Numbered from the stretch's first letter, positions 24,698-34,612 are shown. The stretch is 64,000 nt of DNA from Candidatus Tokpelaia hoelldoblerii (GCA_002005325.1 CP017315.1:1612001-1676000), one strand, 5' to 3'. Notes: generated by a model not told the origin, from the sequence alone. Made by a program: numbers and translations.

Positions 24698-26221
24698 ATG
24701 CCCCAGGGCCATAAAAATACCGGAAAAACACCAGCAAAGGCGCTGTTTCATGCCGCGTGGCTTGCCGGCATGGGCCTTGCCCTGTCAGGCTGTCTTGCCG
24801 GGCCGGATTACCAGGCCGCCCCTGTCACTATGCCCGGCCACTGGAGCAATGCCGCCTCTCAGAAAGTACAGGCGCAACCGGCGGCGCTTGCCGGCTGGTG
24901 GCGGCAATTGCAGGACCCGCTGCTGGACAAGCTGGTGGCGAAAGCCATTGCCGGTAACACCGATGTCGCCACCGCCAAGGCACGGGTGCGCGAGGCGCGG
25001 GCAACACTGCGGCAGACAACCGGCACCCTGCTGCCTTCACTGGGCGGCGCAGCGGACGCGCGGCGCAGCCGCACCGGCACAGCACCGGAAACAAGCCGCT
25101 TCAACACCGGTCTTGACGCCGGCTGGGAAATTGACCTCTTTGGCGCCAACCGCCGCGCGGTCGAAGCCGCCAGCTATGGGCTTGACGCCAACATAGAAGA
25201 GCTGCGCGCAACCATGGTGACACTGATCGGTGACATCGCCGACAATTATATTGAAGCGCGCGGACAGCAGGCAAAAATCGCCCTGGCGCGGCAAAGCGCC
25301 GCCTCACAACGGCGCACAGCTAACCTGACCAAAGACAAATTCACCGCCGGGGCAGTTTCAGCGCTTGATGTCAACAACGCGGACGGACAGGCTGCCAGCA
25401 CTGAAGCCAGCATTCCGCAGATGGAACGCCAGCTTGCCGCCGCCATTCACCGCCTGTCGGTTTTGACCGGCAACGCACCGTCTGCCCTGCAACAGGAGAT
25501 GCAGAAGGTAAAGCCTGTTCCCCGTCCGAAATGGCCGCTTCCGGCCGGCGTTCCGGCTGATATTCTGTTCACCCGCCCCGATATTCGCGTTGCCGAGCGC
25601 CGCTATGCGCAATCAACCGCCAGAATCGGCCAGCGTGAGGCGGAACGTTATCCGGCTTTTTCGCTGACCGGCACCATCAACACCGCAGCCGCACAGATTG
25701 GCGATCTGGGGCGCAGTTCCACCATCAACTGGGCGACCGCTTCGGGCTTGAGCATTCCGATTTTTCAGGGCGGGCAGCGCCTGGCCGCGGTGGAAGCCGC
25801 CCGCGCCCAGCGTGACCAGACGTTTATTGCCTATCGCGCTTCTATTCTGACAGCGCTGGAAGAGGTGGAAAACGCTCTTGTGGCGCTGAACAAAGACCGT
25901 ATCCGCTCCACAAAACTCGGACAGGCAGCAACATCTTATGGCAAAGCGCTTGAATTATCACGGGATTTATACCAGAGCGGCAATACCAGTTTTCTTGAAC
26001 TGCTGACGGCGGAACGCTCGCATTTTTCGGCGCAGCAGTCTTATGTTGACAGCCGCGTCGCCATGACACGCGATTATATTGCCCTGATGAAAGCCTTGGG
26101 CGGCGGCTGGGACGGCACAGTTGATGCCGGCCGGCGCGAAGTGGTTGACCGCAATACGGCGCCCCATTTGCGTAACGCTTCGACCGCGCCCACGCCGATC
26201 AGGATTGAAAAAGGCAGATAG
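24698..26221 (+). CDS. NodT/OprM-type outer membrane efflux lipoprotein
   Basis: The 507-residue precursor has a lipoprotein signal (LAGMGLALSGC, cysteine near residue 29) and the two repeated outer membrane efflux domains of the TolC-like RND OMF family (PLLDKLVAKAIAGNTDVATA, LFTRPDIRVAERRYAQ, YQSGNTSFLELLTAERS). It should form the trimeric outer membrane duct of the efflux pump encoded by the next two genes, five and six bases apart. ATG 24698 is chosen because the signal peptide starts there; the in-frame extension upstream lacks family features. Confidence 0.92.
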   Translation: MPQGHKNTGKTPAKALFHAAWLAGMGLALSGCLAGPDYQAAPVTMPGHWSNAASQKVQAQPAALAGWWRQLQDPLLDKLVAKAIAGNTDVATAKARVREARATLRQTTGTLLPSLGGAADARRSRTGTAPETSRFNTGLDAGWEIDLFGANRRAVEAASYGLDANIEELRATMVTLIGDIADNYIEARGQQAKIALARQSAASQRRTANLTKDKFTAGAVSALDVNNADGQAASTEASIPQMERQLAAAIHRLSVLTGNAPSALQQEMQKVKPVPRPKWPLPAGVPADILFTRPDIRVAERRYAQSTARIGQREAERYPAFSLTGTINTAAAQIGDLGRSSTINWATASGLSIPIFQGGQRLAAVEAARAQRDQTFIAYRASILTALEEVENALVALNKDRIRSTKLGQAATSYGKALELSRDLYQSGNTSFLELLTAERSHFSAQQSYVDSRVAMTRDYIALMKALGGGWDGTVDAGRREVVDRNTAPHLRNASTAPTPIRIEKGR

Positions 26222-26226
26222 ACCGC

Positions 26227-27429
26227 ATGATATTTGACAAAAAGAAACGTAATCTCATTCTTGGCGGTGTCGGCGCCCTGCTTGTCCTTTTCGTGATAAA
26301 ATCATTGTTTTTCGGCACAGGGCAAGTCACCTATCTGACCACAGCGGCCAAAAAGGGCACGATTGAAGAAAATGTACTGGCGACCGGCATTGTCAAACCG
26401 CACCGGCTGGTGGCAGTGGGCGCGCGCGCCACAGGGCGGATTGTTTCGCTGAAAGTCGCGGCTGGCGACATGGTGAAGGAAGGCGACCTTCTGGCCGAGA
26501 TTGACCCCATCACCCAGCAGAATGATTTGAAAAACAAGGAAGCGGCGCTGGCCAATAACCGGGCACGGCTGGCCGAACAGCAGGCCCAGCTGGTGCTGGC
26601 AGGCCAAAACCTGGCCCGCAAGACAACCATGCTCAAAAACCAGGCGGTCTCAAAAGCTGATCATGACGCGGCAGAGACGGAAGTAAAAGTCCGTGAAGCG
26701 CAGATCAACGCGCTGAAAGCACAGATCACCCAGTCGGAAGTCGATGTTGAAACCGCACGCGTCAACCTTGGTTATACGCGGGTGACAGCGCCTTTTGACG
26801 GCACAGTGCTTGCCACTGTTGTACAGGAAGGGCAGAACGTCAACGCCGTACAATCCGCACCGACCATCGTCATTCTTGGTGATTTGAGCAAGATGACTGT
26901 CCGCACCCAGATTTCCGAAGCTGATATTGTGCAGGTCAAATCGGGCCAGGATTTGTGGTTCAACGTTATCGGCAATATGAACCGGCGCTATAACGGACGG
27001 CTGGAAGCCATTGAACCGGCACCGGAATCCATCCGCAATGATATCAGTTTCAACGCCAGCGCCGGCACCTCTTCAAGCGCCAGCAACGCGGCGATTTATT
27101 ATAACGGCCTGTTCACCATTGATAATGCCGATGGCGCCTTGCGCACCTATATGACGGCGGAAGTGCATATTGTGCTGGGCCACGCCAAGGACGCCCTGCT
27201 CATCCCCGCTGACAGCCTGGGGGCGCGCGACAAACAGGGGCTTTATACGGTGCGCGTTTTGCAAGACAACGGCAAAATCGTTGAAAAACAGGTAAAAACC
27301 GGTCTCAACAACAAGGTGATGGTGCAGGTGCTTTCCGGCCTTGAAGAAGGCAACAAGGTCATCACCGGCGAGCGCGGCGGTAACGGTACGCCCGGCAATA
27401 CAGGCCGCAGGCGCGGACGAGTCTTGTGA
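26227..27429 (+). CDS. macA: MacA-like periplasmic adaptor (membrane fusion protein)
   Basis: The 400-residue protein has an N-terminal membrane anchor (about residues 11-30), a lipoyl half-motif region (VGARATGRIVSLKVAAGDMV), a long helical hairpin (about 95-170, ALANNRARLAEQQAQLVLAG) and a second lipoyl/beta-barrel part (VTAPFDGTVLATVVQEGQNV). It bridges MacB in the inner membrane to the outer membrane duct. The gene starts five bases after the OMF gene and ends six bases before macB. Confidence 0.93.
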   Translation: MIFDKKKRNLILGGVGALLVLFVIKSLFFGTGQVTYLTTAAKKGTIEENVLATGIVKPHRLVAVGARATGRIVSLKVAAGDMVKEGDLLAEIDPITQQNDLKNKEAALANNRARLAEQQAQLVLAGQNLARKTTMLKNQAVSKADHDAAETEVKVREAQINALKAQITQSEVDVETARVNLGYTRVTAPFDGTVLATVVQEGQNVNAVQSAPTIVILGDLSKMTVRTQISEADIVQVKSGQDLWFNVIGNMNRRYNGRLEAIEPAPESIRNDISFNASAGTSSSASNAAIYYNGLFTIDNADGALRTYMTAEVHIVLGHAKDALLIPADSLGARDKQGLYTVRVLQDNGKIVEKQVKTGLNNKVMVQVLSGLEEGNKVITGERGGNGTPGNTGRRRGRVL

Positions 27430-27435
27430 GGACAG

Positions 27436-29415
27436 ATGATTGCTGACAAAAACGCCCTGATTGTTCTTAGCGACATTCGCCGCGATTATGGCCGCGGCGA
27501 AGCGGCGGTGACAATCCTTAAAGGCATTAACCTGACCATCAACAAGGGCGAAATGGTGGCGATTGTCGGCGCTTCCGGCTCGGGCAAATCAACCTTGATG
27601 AATATTCTGGGCTGTCTTGACCGCCCGACAAGCGGCAGCTACCACATCGGCAAACAGGAAACCGCCAGCCTTGACAGTGATGCGCTGTCGCAATTGCGGC
27701 GCAACCATTTCGGTTTTATCTTTCAGCGCTACCATCTGCTGGGTGAACTGACGGCGCTCGGCAATGTCGAGATACCGGCGATTTATGCCGGCCACCCCAC
27801 CCATATGCGCAAAGAACGCGCCACCGCACTGCTCACCCGGCTTGGCATGGGCGAACGCGTCAACCACTGCCCCAGCCAGCTTTCCGGCGGGCAGCAGCAG
27901 CGTGTTTCCATTGCCCGCGCCCTGATGAATGACGGCGAGATTATCCTGGCCGACGAACCAACCGGCGCGCTTGACAAGCACAGCGGCGAAGAAGTGCTGC
28001 GCATTCTGGAAGAATTGCACGCTGAAGGGCGCACCATTATCATTGTCACTCATGACATGGCTGTGGCCAGACGAGCGGAACGGATTATTGAAATCAGCGA
28101 CGGCGAGATTTTATCCGACAGCAGGAACAAACCGGCGGACGTGATGTGCGGCGAGAGTGATATTGCTGTGAAAGAAAAAAACGCAATCGCGGCCTCGGCC
28201 TCTTTCTGGCAGGCGATGACAGACCGTGTCCGCGAAGCGTTCCGCATGGCGCTGCTATCAATGAATGCTCACCGCATGCGCACATTTCTGACCATGCTCG
28301 GGGTGATTATCGGTATTGCCGCCGTGGTTTCCATGGTGGCGCTCGGCAACGGCACACAACAGCGCATTCTGGATGACATGAACCAGATGGGCACCAATAC
28401 GCTGACGATTTTTGCCGGTAAAAGCATGGCCGATGTGCGCGCCGCCAAAGTGACAACACTGGTGGAGGCAGACGCCAGGGCGCTGGCGGAACAACCTTAT
28501 GTTGCAGCTGTCACGCCGATGGTCTCCACCAGCAGCACCATCCGGCGCGGCGCGATTGAAGCCAATGCTTCCATCTCCGGTGTCGGTGAGCAATATTTTG
28601 CCACTGAAGGCGCAAAGCTGGTCGAAGGCCGTTTGTTTGATGCAGCAAGCGTCACCAGCCGCGCGCTGGATCTGGTGATTGAAAAAGACGCCGTCAACAC
28701 CCTGTTTCCCGATGGTGAAAACCCGATCGGCCAGACGGTGCTTGTCGGCGCGGTGGCGGCGCACATTGCCGGTGTGATCGAAACACCGCAGCGTTATGGC
28801 CCAAGCGGCGACACGCTGTCGCTTTATCTGCCCTATACCACAGTGCAGACACGGTTTCTCGGCAATACCATCCTGCGTTATATCAGCCTGCGCGTGGCGC
28901 CCGATGCAGATTCGCGCCTTGCCGAACAGGCTGTCACCAGATTTCTGACCATGCGCCACGGCTCGCAGGATTTCTTTATCCGCAACAGTCAGGAATTTGT
29001 CGAGCGCGTCATGCAAAGCGCCAATGTCCTGACCCTGCTTGTTGCCTCCATCGCTCTTATCTCACTGCTTGTCGGCGGCATTGGCGTGATGAACATCATG
29101 CTGGTGACAGTTTCCGAACGCATTAACGAAATCGGCGTACGGATGGCGGTGGGAGCGCGGCAGAGCGACATCTTGCAGCAGTTTCTGATTGAGGCCGTGC
29201 TTGTCTGCCTTGTCGGCGGCATGCTTGGCATTGCGCTCGGGCTTTCGGTCGGCGTGTTGTTTGATGCGTTCGGCTCACCCTTCAAGCTGGTTTATTCTGT
29301 TCCCTCCATCATCACGGCGTTTGTGTTCTCAACGCTGATCGGCATTGTCTTCGGCTATCTGCCGGCGCGCAATGCCTCAAAGCTTGACCCTGTCGCCGCC
29401 CTGTCGCGGGATTAA
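27436..29415 (+). CDS. macB: MacB-type ABC efflux transporter (ATPase fused to FtsX-like permease)
   Basis: The 659-residue protein joins an N-terminal ATPase (Walker A GASGSGKST near residue 45, signature LSGGQQQR near 148, Walker B ILADEP near 170) to a membrane part with one helix near 275-300, a large periplasmic domain and three C-terminal helices. MacB dimers act as mechanotransmitters that push substrates from the periplasm through MacA and the OMF. Substrates in characterised systems include macrolides, lipopeptides and toxins; the substrate here cannot be told. It ends 13 bases before the convergent ETF-QO stop. Confidence 0.95.
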   Translation: MIADKNALIVLSDIRRDYGRGEAAVTILKGINLTINKGEMVAIVGASGSGKSTLMNILGCLDRPTSGSYHIGKQETASLDSDALSQLRRNHFGFIFQRYHLLGELTALGNVEIPAIYAGHPTHMRKERATALLTRLGMGERVNHCPSQLSGGQQQRVSIARALMNDGEIILADEPTGALDKHSGEEVLRILEELHAEGRTIIIVTHDMAVARRAERIIEISDGEILSDSRNKPADVMCGESDIAVKEKNAIAASASFWQAMTDRVREAFRMALLSMNAHRMRTFLTMLGVIIGIAAVVSMVALGNGTQQRILDDMNQMGTNTLTIFAGKSMADVRAAKVTTLVEADARALAEQPYVAAVTPMVSTSSTIRRGAIEANASISGVGEQYFATEGAKLVEGRLFDAASVTSRALDLVIEKDAVNTLFPDGENPIGQTVLVGAVAAHIAGVIETPQRYGPSGDTLSLYLPYTTVQTRFLGNTILRYISLRVAPDADSRLAEQAVTRFLTMRHGSQDFFIRNSQEFVERVMQSANVLTLLVASIALISLLVGGIGVMNIMLVTVSERINEIGVRMAVGARQSDILQQFLIEAVLVCLVGGMLGIALGLSVGVLFDAFGSPFKLVYSVPSIITAFVFSTLIGIVFGYLPARNASKLDPVAALSRD

Positions 29416-29428
29416 AAACACACACCGG

Positions 29429-31084
29429 TCACATATTGGAATAAACCGGGCCTTCGCCGCCCTGCGGGCATGTCCAGTCAATATTCTGATTGGGATCTTT
29501 GATATCGCAGGTTTTGCAATGCACACAGTTCTGCGCATTGATGACATAGCGCATAGCCCCGTCTTTCCCGGCCCATTCATAAACACCGGCCGGGCAATAA
29601 CGCGTGGAGGGCCCGGCATAGTCACCAAGCTCGGACTGTTCCTGTACCTCCATGGATTGCACCCGCAGATGACAGGGCTGGTCTTCAGCATGGTTGGTGT
29701 TGGACAAAAACACCGAAGACGGACGGTCAAAGGTCAGCACCCCGTCCGGTTTGGGATAAGCGATAGCCTTATGTCTTGCCGCCGGTTCAAGACAGGCATA
29801 ATCCGGCTTGCCGTGTTTCAGCGTGCCAAACAGCGAAAATCTGAACAATTGCTGGCACCACATATCAAAGCCGCCAAGCTGCGTCCCAAGCCGGTTGCCA
29901 TATTTCGCCAACAGCGGCTTGACGTTGCGCACCGGATAAATATCCTTGCCGATGGCGCTTTCACGCCAGTCATCCTCAATAGCATTCACTTCATCATGCG
30001 CCCGCCTGTCCGCAAGGGCCGCCGCAATATGATTTGCCGCATAAAGGCCGGACAGCACCGCATTATGCGAGCCCTTGATGCGCGGCACATTCATGAATCC
30101 GGCCGAACAGCCAATCAGCGCCCCGCCCGGGAACGTCAGCTTCGGCACCGACTGCCAGCCGCCCTCTGTCAATGCCCGCGCGCCATAAGCAACGCGCTTT
30201 GCCCCATCAAATACCGGGCGGATGACGGGGTGGGTCTTAAAACGCTGAAACTCTTCAAACGGTGAAAGATAAGGGTTTTTATAATCAAGATGAACAACAA
30301 GGCCCACCGCCACCTGATTGTTTTCCAGATGATAAAGAAATGCGCCGCCGCCGGTATTGTTATCCAGCGGCCAGCCGGTTGAATGCTGCACCAGCCCGGG
30401 CTCATGTTTTGCCGGAGTGATTTCCCACAGTTCCTTGATACCGATGCCGAATTTTTGCGGAGAACGGCCAGCATCCAGTTTGAAATGCGCTATCAGCTGC
30501 TTGGCCAGCGAGCCGCGCGCGCCCTCACCGATCAGCACATATTTGCTGTGCAGCTCCATACCGCGTTCATAGTTTTTTCCGTGGCCGCCATCTTTTTTAA
30601 CCCCCATGTCACCGGTCGCCACACCGGTCACCGCGCCCGCTTCATTATAAAGTACTTCTGTCACGGCAAAGCCGGGATAGATTTCCACCCCCAGCGCTTC
30701 CGCCCGTTTGGCCAGCCAGCGGCAGACCAGCCCGAGCGAAACAATATAATTGCCGCGGTTGGACAGAATTCCCGGCAGCAGCGCCTTGGGCATGACAGAG
30801 GCTTTTTCCTCTGTCAGGGTCAGAAAAAGATCCCGCGATACCGGCGTTTTGAACGGATGGCCGGCATCCTTGCGCCAGTCAGGCAACAGCGTGTCAATGC
30901 CGGCAGGGTCAACCACCGCGCCGGATAAAATATGCGCGCCGACTTCCGCCCCCTTTTCCAGCACCACCACAGAAATACCAGGATTGACCTGTTTTAAACG
31001 AATGGCGGCGGCAAGCCCCGCAGGACCCGCACCAACAATCACCACATCGCATTCCATTGTTTCGCGCGGGGCGGCATCTTTCAT
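29429..31084 (-). CDS. Electron transfer flavoprotein-ubiquinone oxidoreductase
   Basis: The 551-residue membrane-associated flavoprotein passes electrons from ETF to ubiquinone. It has an N-terminal FAD-binding motif (VVIVGAGPAGLAAAIRL) and a C-terminal 4Fe-4S region with cysteines in RYCPAGVYEW, NCVHCKTCDIKDP and WTCPQGGEGP. ATG 31084 lies two bases after the etfA stop with AAGG upstream; a TTG two codons earlier is less likely. Together with etfA and etfB it forms a complete route for electrons from acyl-CoA and related dehydrogenases into the respiratory chain. Confidence 0.96.
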   Translation of the reverse strand: MKDAAPRETMECDVVIVGAGPAGLAAAIRLKQVNPGISVVVLEKGAEVGAHILSGAVVDPAGIDTLLPDWRKDAGHPFKTPVSRDLFLTLTEEKASVMPKALLPGILSNRGNYIVSLGLVCRWLAKRAEALGVEIYPGFAVTEVLYNEAGAVTGVATGDMGVKKDGGHGKNYERGMELHSKYVLIGEGARGSLAKQLIAHFKLDAGRSPQKFGIGIKELWEITPAKHEPGLVQHSTGWPLDNNTGGGAFLYHLENNQVAVGLVVHLDYKNPYLSPFEEFQRFKTHPVIRPVFDGAKRVAYGARALTEGGWQSVPKLTFPGGALIGCSAGFMNVPRIKGSHNAVLSGLYAANHIAAALADRRAHDEVNAIEDDWRESAIGKDIYPVRNVKPLLAKYGNRLGTQLGGFDMWCQQLFRFSLFGTLKHGKPDYACLEPAARHKAIAYPKPDGVLTFDRPSSVFLSNTNHAEDQPCHLRVQSMEVQEQSELGDYAGPSTRYCPAGVYEWAGKDGAMRYVINAQNCVHCKTCDIKDPNQNIDWTCPQGGEGPVYSNM

Positions 31085-31086
31085 GA

Positions 31087-32016
31087 TCAAAGCGCCTTTT
31101 CAAGTTGCGGAACAATCTCGAACAAATCGCCGACAAGAGCATAATCAGCAACCTGCATCATCGGCGCTTCCTCATCCTTGTTGATGGCGACAATGATGCG
31201 CGACTCCTTCATGCCCGCCAGATGCTGGATCGCTCCTGATATGCCGACAGCGATATAAAGTTCCGGCGCAACAATCTTGCCCGTCTGCCCGACCTGCCAG
31301 TCATTGGGCGCATAACCGGCGTCCACGGCAGCGCGGCTTGCGCCCAGCGCGGCATTCAATTTGTCGGCAAGCGGTTGCAGCAATCCCATAAACTGCTTTT
31401 CCGAACCAAGCCCGCGCCCGCCGGAAACAACAACTTTCGCCGCCGTCAACTCAGGACGTTCATTTTTCACCATTTCTTCCCGCACAAAGCGCGACAAGGC
31501 CGGGTCAGCGGGGGCTTTTACTTTCCTGATTTCCCCCTTGCCGCCCGTACCCGCGGCCTGAAAAGATGTGGTGCGGACCGTCATCACCTTTTTCCTGTCT
31601 GATGACTTCACCGTTTCAACCGCATTACCGGCATAAATCGGCCGTTTGAACGTATCCTTCGCCACCACTTCCATCACATCGGAAATCTGCATCACATCCA
31701 GCAGGGCCGCCACACGCGGCATGACATTGCGGCCCGTCGTCGTGGAAGGGCTAAGAAACACATTATAATCTTTACTCAGTGAAACAATCAGATCTGCCAG
31801 CGGCTCGGCAAGCTGGTGTTGCAGATAATCTGCCTCCGCCAGCAAAACCTGGCGCACACCTTTAAGCTGTGCCGCCTGCTTCGCCACTGCGCTGACATCC
31901 TTTCCGGCAACCAGAATATCAATATCACCGCCAATTTCCTGCGCGGCGGCAAGGGTTTTTGCTGTCTGTTCACCAAGGCTGCCGTTTTCATGGTCAGCCA
32001 GAATCAAAAGCGCCAT
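31087..32016 (-). CDS. etfA: Electron transfer flavoprotein alpha subunit
   Basis: The 309-residue subunit binds FAD. The C-terminal FAD domain shows VVSGGRGLGSEKQF, ASRAAVDAGYAPNDWQVGQTG and GISGAIQHLAGMK, all hallmarks. The N-terminus MALLILADHENG is typical. It follows etfB by 21 bases and precedes the ETF-QO gene by two, so all three are co-transcribed. Confidence 0.97.
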   Translation of the reverse strand: MALLILADHENGSLGEQTAKTLAAAQEIGGDIDILVAGKDVSAVAKQAAQLKGVRQVLLAEADYLQHQLAEPLADLIVSLSKDYNVFLSPSTTTGRNVMPRVAALLDVMQISDVMEVVAKDTFKRPIYAGNAVETVKSSDRKKVMTVRTTSFQAAGTGGKGEIRKVKAPADPALSRFVREEMVKNERPELTAAKVVVSGGRGLGSEKQFMGLLQPLADKLNAALGASRAAVDAGYAPNDWQVGQTGKIVAPELYIAVGISGAIQHLAGMKESRIIVAINKDEEAPMMQVADYALVGDLFEIVPQLEKAL

Positions 32017-32037
32017 CGTTATATTCCTTATCTCTGT

Positions 32038-32787
32038 TTACAGCACACCGGCTTCATTCTTCAGCTTGTCAACAAGTTCAGCCACATCGGCAACCTGCTG
32101 CCCGGCCTTGCGCGCGGCCGGTTCTTCAATCTTCAGCACTTGCAAATGCGGCCTGGCATCAACACCAAGCTCTTTCAGCGTTCTTGTTTCAATGGTTTTC
32201 TTTTTGGCTTTCATAATATTGGGCAGCGAGGCATAGCGCGGCTCATTCAGCCGCAAATCAACACTCATCACCGCCGGCAGCTTGACCGCAATGGTCTGCG
32301 TGCCGCCATCAACCTCACGCGTCACTTCCGCCTTGTCCCTGGCCAGTTTCAGGGCGGAAGCAAATGTCGCCTGCGGCCAGCCCAGCAATCCGGCGAGCAT
32401 CTGGCCGGTCTGGTTGGCGTCATCGTCAATGGCCTGTTTGCCGAGAAACACCATGTCCGGTTTTTCCTGCCCGACAATCTCTTTCAGTGTTTTGGCAACC
32501 GCCAGCGGCTCAAGCGCTTTATCAGCGCTCACCAGAATGGCGCGGTCCGCCCCCATGGCAAGGCCGGTGCGCAGCACATCCTGCGCCGCCTCCACGCCGA
32601 TTGTCACCAGCACGATTTCAGCCACCTTGCCGGCTTCTTTCTGGCGCACGGCTTCCTCAACGGCAATTTCATCAAACGGATTCATCGACATTTTGACATT
32701 GGCAAGCTCAACCCCTGTCCTGTCACTTTTGACGCGCACTTTCACATTGTAATCCACAACGCGCTTGACACCGACCAATATCTTCAT
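32038..32787 (-). CDS. etfB: Electron transfer flavoprotein beta subunit
   Basis: The 249-residue subunit binds AMP and carries the recognition loop for partner dehydrogenases. MKILVGVKRVVDYNVKVRVK at the start, SMNPFDEIAVEEAVR and DRAILVSAD are family motifs. It is the first gene of the leftward ETF operon; the 127 bases before it separate it from the YdcF-like gene and should contain its promoter. Confidence 0.97.
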   Translation of the reverse strand: MKILVGVKRVVDYNVKVRVKSDRTGVELANVKMSMNPFDEIAVEEAVRQKEAGKVAEIVLVTIGVEAAQDVLRTGLAMGADRAILVSADKALEPLAVAKTLKEIVGQEKPDMVFLGKQAIDDDANQTGQMLAGLLGWPQATFASALKLARDKAEVTREVDGGTQTIAVKLPAVMSVDLRLNEPRYASLPNIMKAKKKTIETRTLKELGVDARPHLQVLKIEEPAARKAGQQVADVAELVDKLKNEAGVL

Positions 32788-32914
32788 CCGTTTATTCCTC
32801 TACCAGTCTTTTTCTGCATCCCGATCTTTTCCACATCATTGCAAGCGGGAACTGTCCCATATTTTTTATAAAAATGCACGCCTTTTGTGCAAAACGCTGA
32901 CCGCCCGCCCCGCT

Positions 32915-33565
32915 TCACCACAGCAGATTGCGCAGGGACACGCCAAGAAACTTGACATATTCCCCCATTAAAACCCGCTGGCGCTCGACAAACTGCAATG
33001 CGCTTTCCTCAACCGCCGCCTCCTGCACAACCGGATAGGGGATAAAGTCAATACCCGGCATACTGCGCCTAAGCTCCTTCAACGCCCGCGGCATATGATA
33101 ATTATTGGTGACAACATAAACACGGTGATAGCCATGTTCCTGCACCCACGCGGCGCTTTCCTCGGCATTGCCGCTGGTGTTGAGCGCGTCACGCCCCAGA
33201 TCGACACAGCATTCAAACAAGGCCGGGTCGGTCTGGGTGATCCGCATGAGGCTGTCACGCGAAGTCTGCGGATTGACACCGCTGATCAGCAGGCGCCGCC
33301 CGCGCCCGCGCTCGAGTAGCTCAATCCCCGTTTCCAGCCGCGAGCGTCCGCCAGTGAGGACAAGAATACCATCACTGACCGGCAACGGCAACGGCGCTTT
33401 AATCCGGGAAATATGTTCGCAGAAATAAACAAAGCCGCCGCCAAACAACACAAGCGCAAAAACACAAAACAACAGCAGCGGCGGCAGATGCCTGGAAAGG
33501 CGCCGTCTCAACCGGCGGGGTGCGGCCGCTTCAGGCATCTGATCTGTTTTCCGGTGTCTGCCCAT
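32915..33565 (-). CDS. YdcF/SanA-like DUF218 envelope protein
   Basis: The 216-residue protein has a basic N-terminus, one membrane helix (about residues 28-48) and a DUF218 domain facing the periplasm (DGILVLTGGRSRLETGIELL, LLISGVN, NTSGNAEESAAW, VVTNNYHMPRAL). Relatives such as SanA and ElyC influence envelope integrity; the chemistry is not established. ATG 33565 is chosen for AAGG at suitable spacing; ATG 33568 is next to it. It starts 36 bases after ftsX and probably belongs to the ftsEX operon, an arrangement I recall from rhizobia. Confidence 0.88.
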   Translation of the reverse strand: MGRHRKTDQMPEAAAPRRLRRRLSRHLPPLLLFCVFALVLFGGGFVYFCEHISRIKAPLPLPVSDGILVLTGGRSRLETGIELLERGRGRRLLISGVNPQTSRDSLMRITQTDPALFECCVDLGRDALNTSGNAEESAAWVQEHGYHRVYVVTNNYHMPRALKELRRSMPGIDFIPYPVVQEAAVEESALQFVERQRVLMGEYVKFLGVSLRNLLW

Positions 33566-33601
33566 CATTATCCTTTTCAATACCTCCTGCCCGCCTGCTG
33601 T

Positions 33602-34612
33602 TTACAGCAGGAAATCCGCGCCCTTCCGGTCAATATCACGCAAATTGCGAATAACTGTATACCGGCTGGTCATCATGGCAAGCACAGATACAAAGATAAC
33701 AAGAACAAAAATTTCGGCAAGGCTTGACCAGCCTGTTGAAAAATGTCCGAACAGCAATGCAAGCTGGCTGCCCTGCGCCGGCTGCCCTGCGCCGGACAAC
33801 CACAGGGACAGCGCCCAAAACAATACAACAGCACATAACCCGCCAATCGCCGCGCCTTTAAAACCCGTGCGGAAAAAATAGCGGTCAAACTGGCGGGCGA
33901 TAAAAGGTCCGTCCGCGCCGATAAAATGCAGCACCTCAACCACATGATGATTGTCGGAAAGCGCACTGCGGGTGGCAAAAACCACTGTCATAATCAGCGC
34001 CGCCAGCACCAGCACAAAAACCGCCAGCCGCACAGCAACACTGACCCAGGCCATTGAGGCGAGCTGTGAAGTCCAGATCCGGTGGTCGTCAAAGGATGCC
34101 CCGGGAACCGTGCTTTCTATTGTATCGCGGATCGCGGCAAAATCCGGCACAGCGCCATCTTTCCATGTCACCGTCACCAGGCGCGGCACCGGAAAACCGG
34201 CAATATCAATGTCGCTGCCAAGCCATGGCTCAAGCAGTTTTTCTGTCTGGTCAAGGCTTAAAATACGCGCTGCCGCCACCGTGTCAAAACCGGCAACAAG
34301 CTTTGCCGCCCGCGACAGGGTCTGCTCCATATCCACACCATCAACCGGTACAATCTGCACCGTCGCCTCGCTGGAAATATCATTTTGCCAGTTGCGCGCC
34401 GCATTGGAAACAAGGTTCGTTTCACCAAGAGCAAGAGCGGCGAGAAAGGTCATAATGGCAATCACCACCACCAGCGCCTGCCCGCGCACCCCGCCCTGCG
34501 GCACAATCGACGAGGGACGCGGCGGGCTTGCGCTTTGCGCAGACACTGCCGCACGGGGTCTTGCCGTCCGGCTCCGGCGGGCGGTTTTTTTATTCCCGGG
34601 CCGTTTAATCAT
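33602..34612 (-). CDS. ftsX: Cell division protein FtsX-like permease
   Basis: The 336-residue protein has a basic, Pro/Ser-rich cytoplasmic N-terminus of about 45 residues, a first membrane helix (ALVVVIAIMTFLAALALG), a periplasmic domain, and three C-terminal helices. With FtsE it forms the ABC-type complex that in other bacteria activates cell wall amidases or hydrolases at division. The ATG at 34612 overlaps the ftsE stop by eight bases, implying translational coupling. A 14-bp tandem duplication lies in the loop before the last helix (SGAGQPAQGSQ), leaving the frame intact. Confidence 0.9.
   Translation of the reverse strand: MIKRPGNKKTARRSRTARPRAAVSAQSASPPRPSSIVPQGGVRGQALVVVIAIMTFLAALALGETNLVSNAARNWQNDISSEATVQIVPVDGVDMEQTLSRAAKLVAGFDTVAAARILSLDQTEKLLEPWLGSDIDIAGFPVPRLVTVTWKDGAVPDFAAIRDTIESTVPGASFDDHRIWTSQLASMAWVSVAVRLAVFVLVLAALIMTVVFATRSALSDNHHVVEVLHFIGADGPFIARQFDRYFFRTGFKGAAIGGLCAVVLFWALSLWLSGAGQPAQGSQLALLFGHFSTGWSSLAEIFVLVIFVSVLAMMTSRYTVIRNLRDIDRKGADFLL
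33766..33793. repeat. 14-bp tandem duplication inside ftsX
   Basis: GGCTGCCCTGCGCC occurs twice without a gap (33766-33779, 33780-33793). The unit is not a multiple of three, so gain or loss of one copy would shift the ftsX frame before its last membrane helix. Confidence 0.85.
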
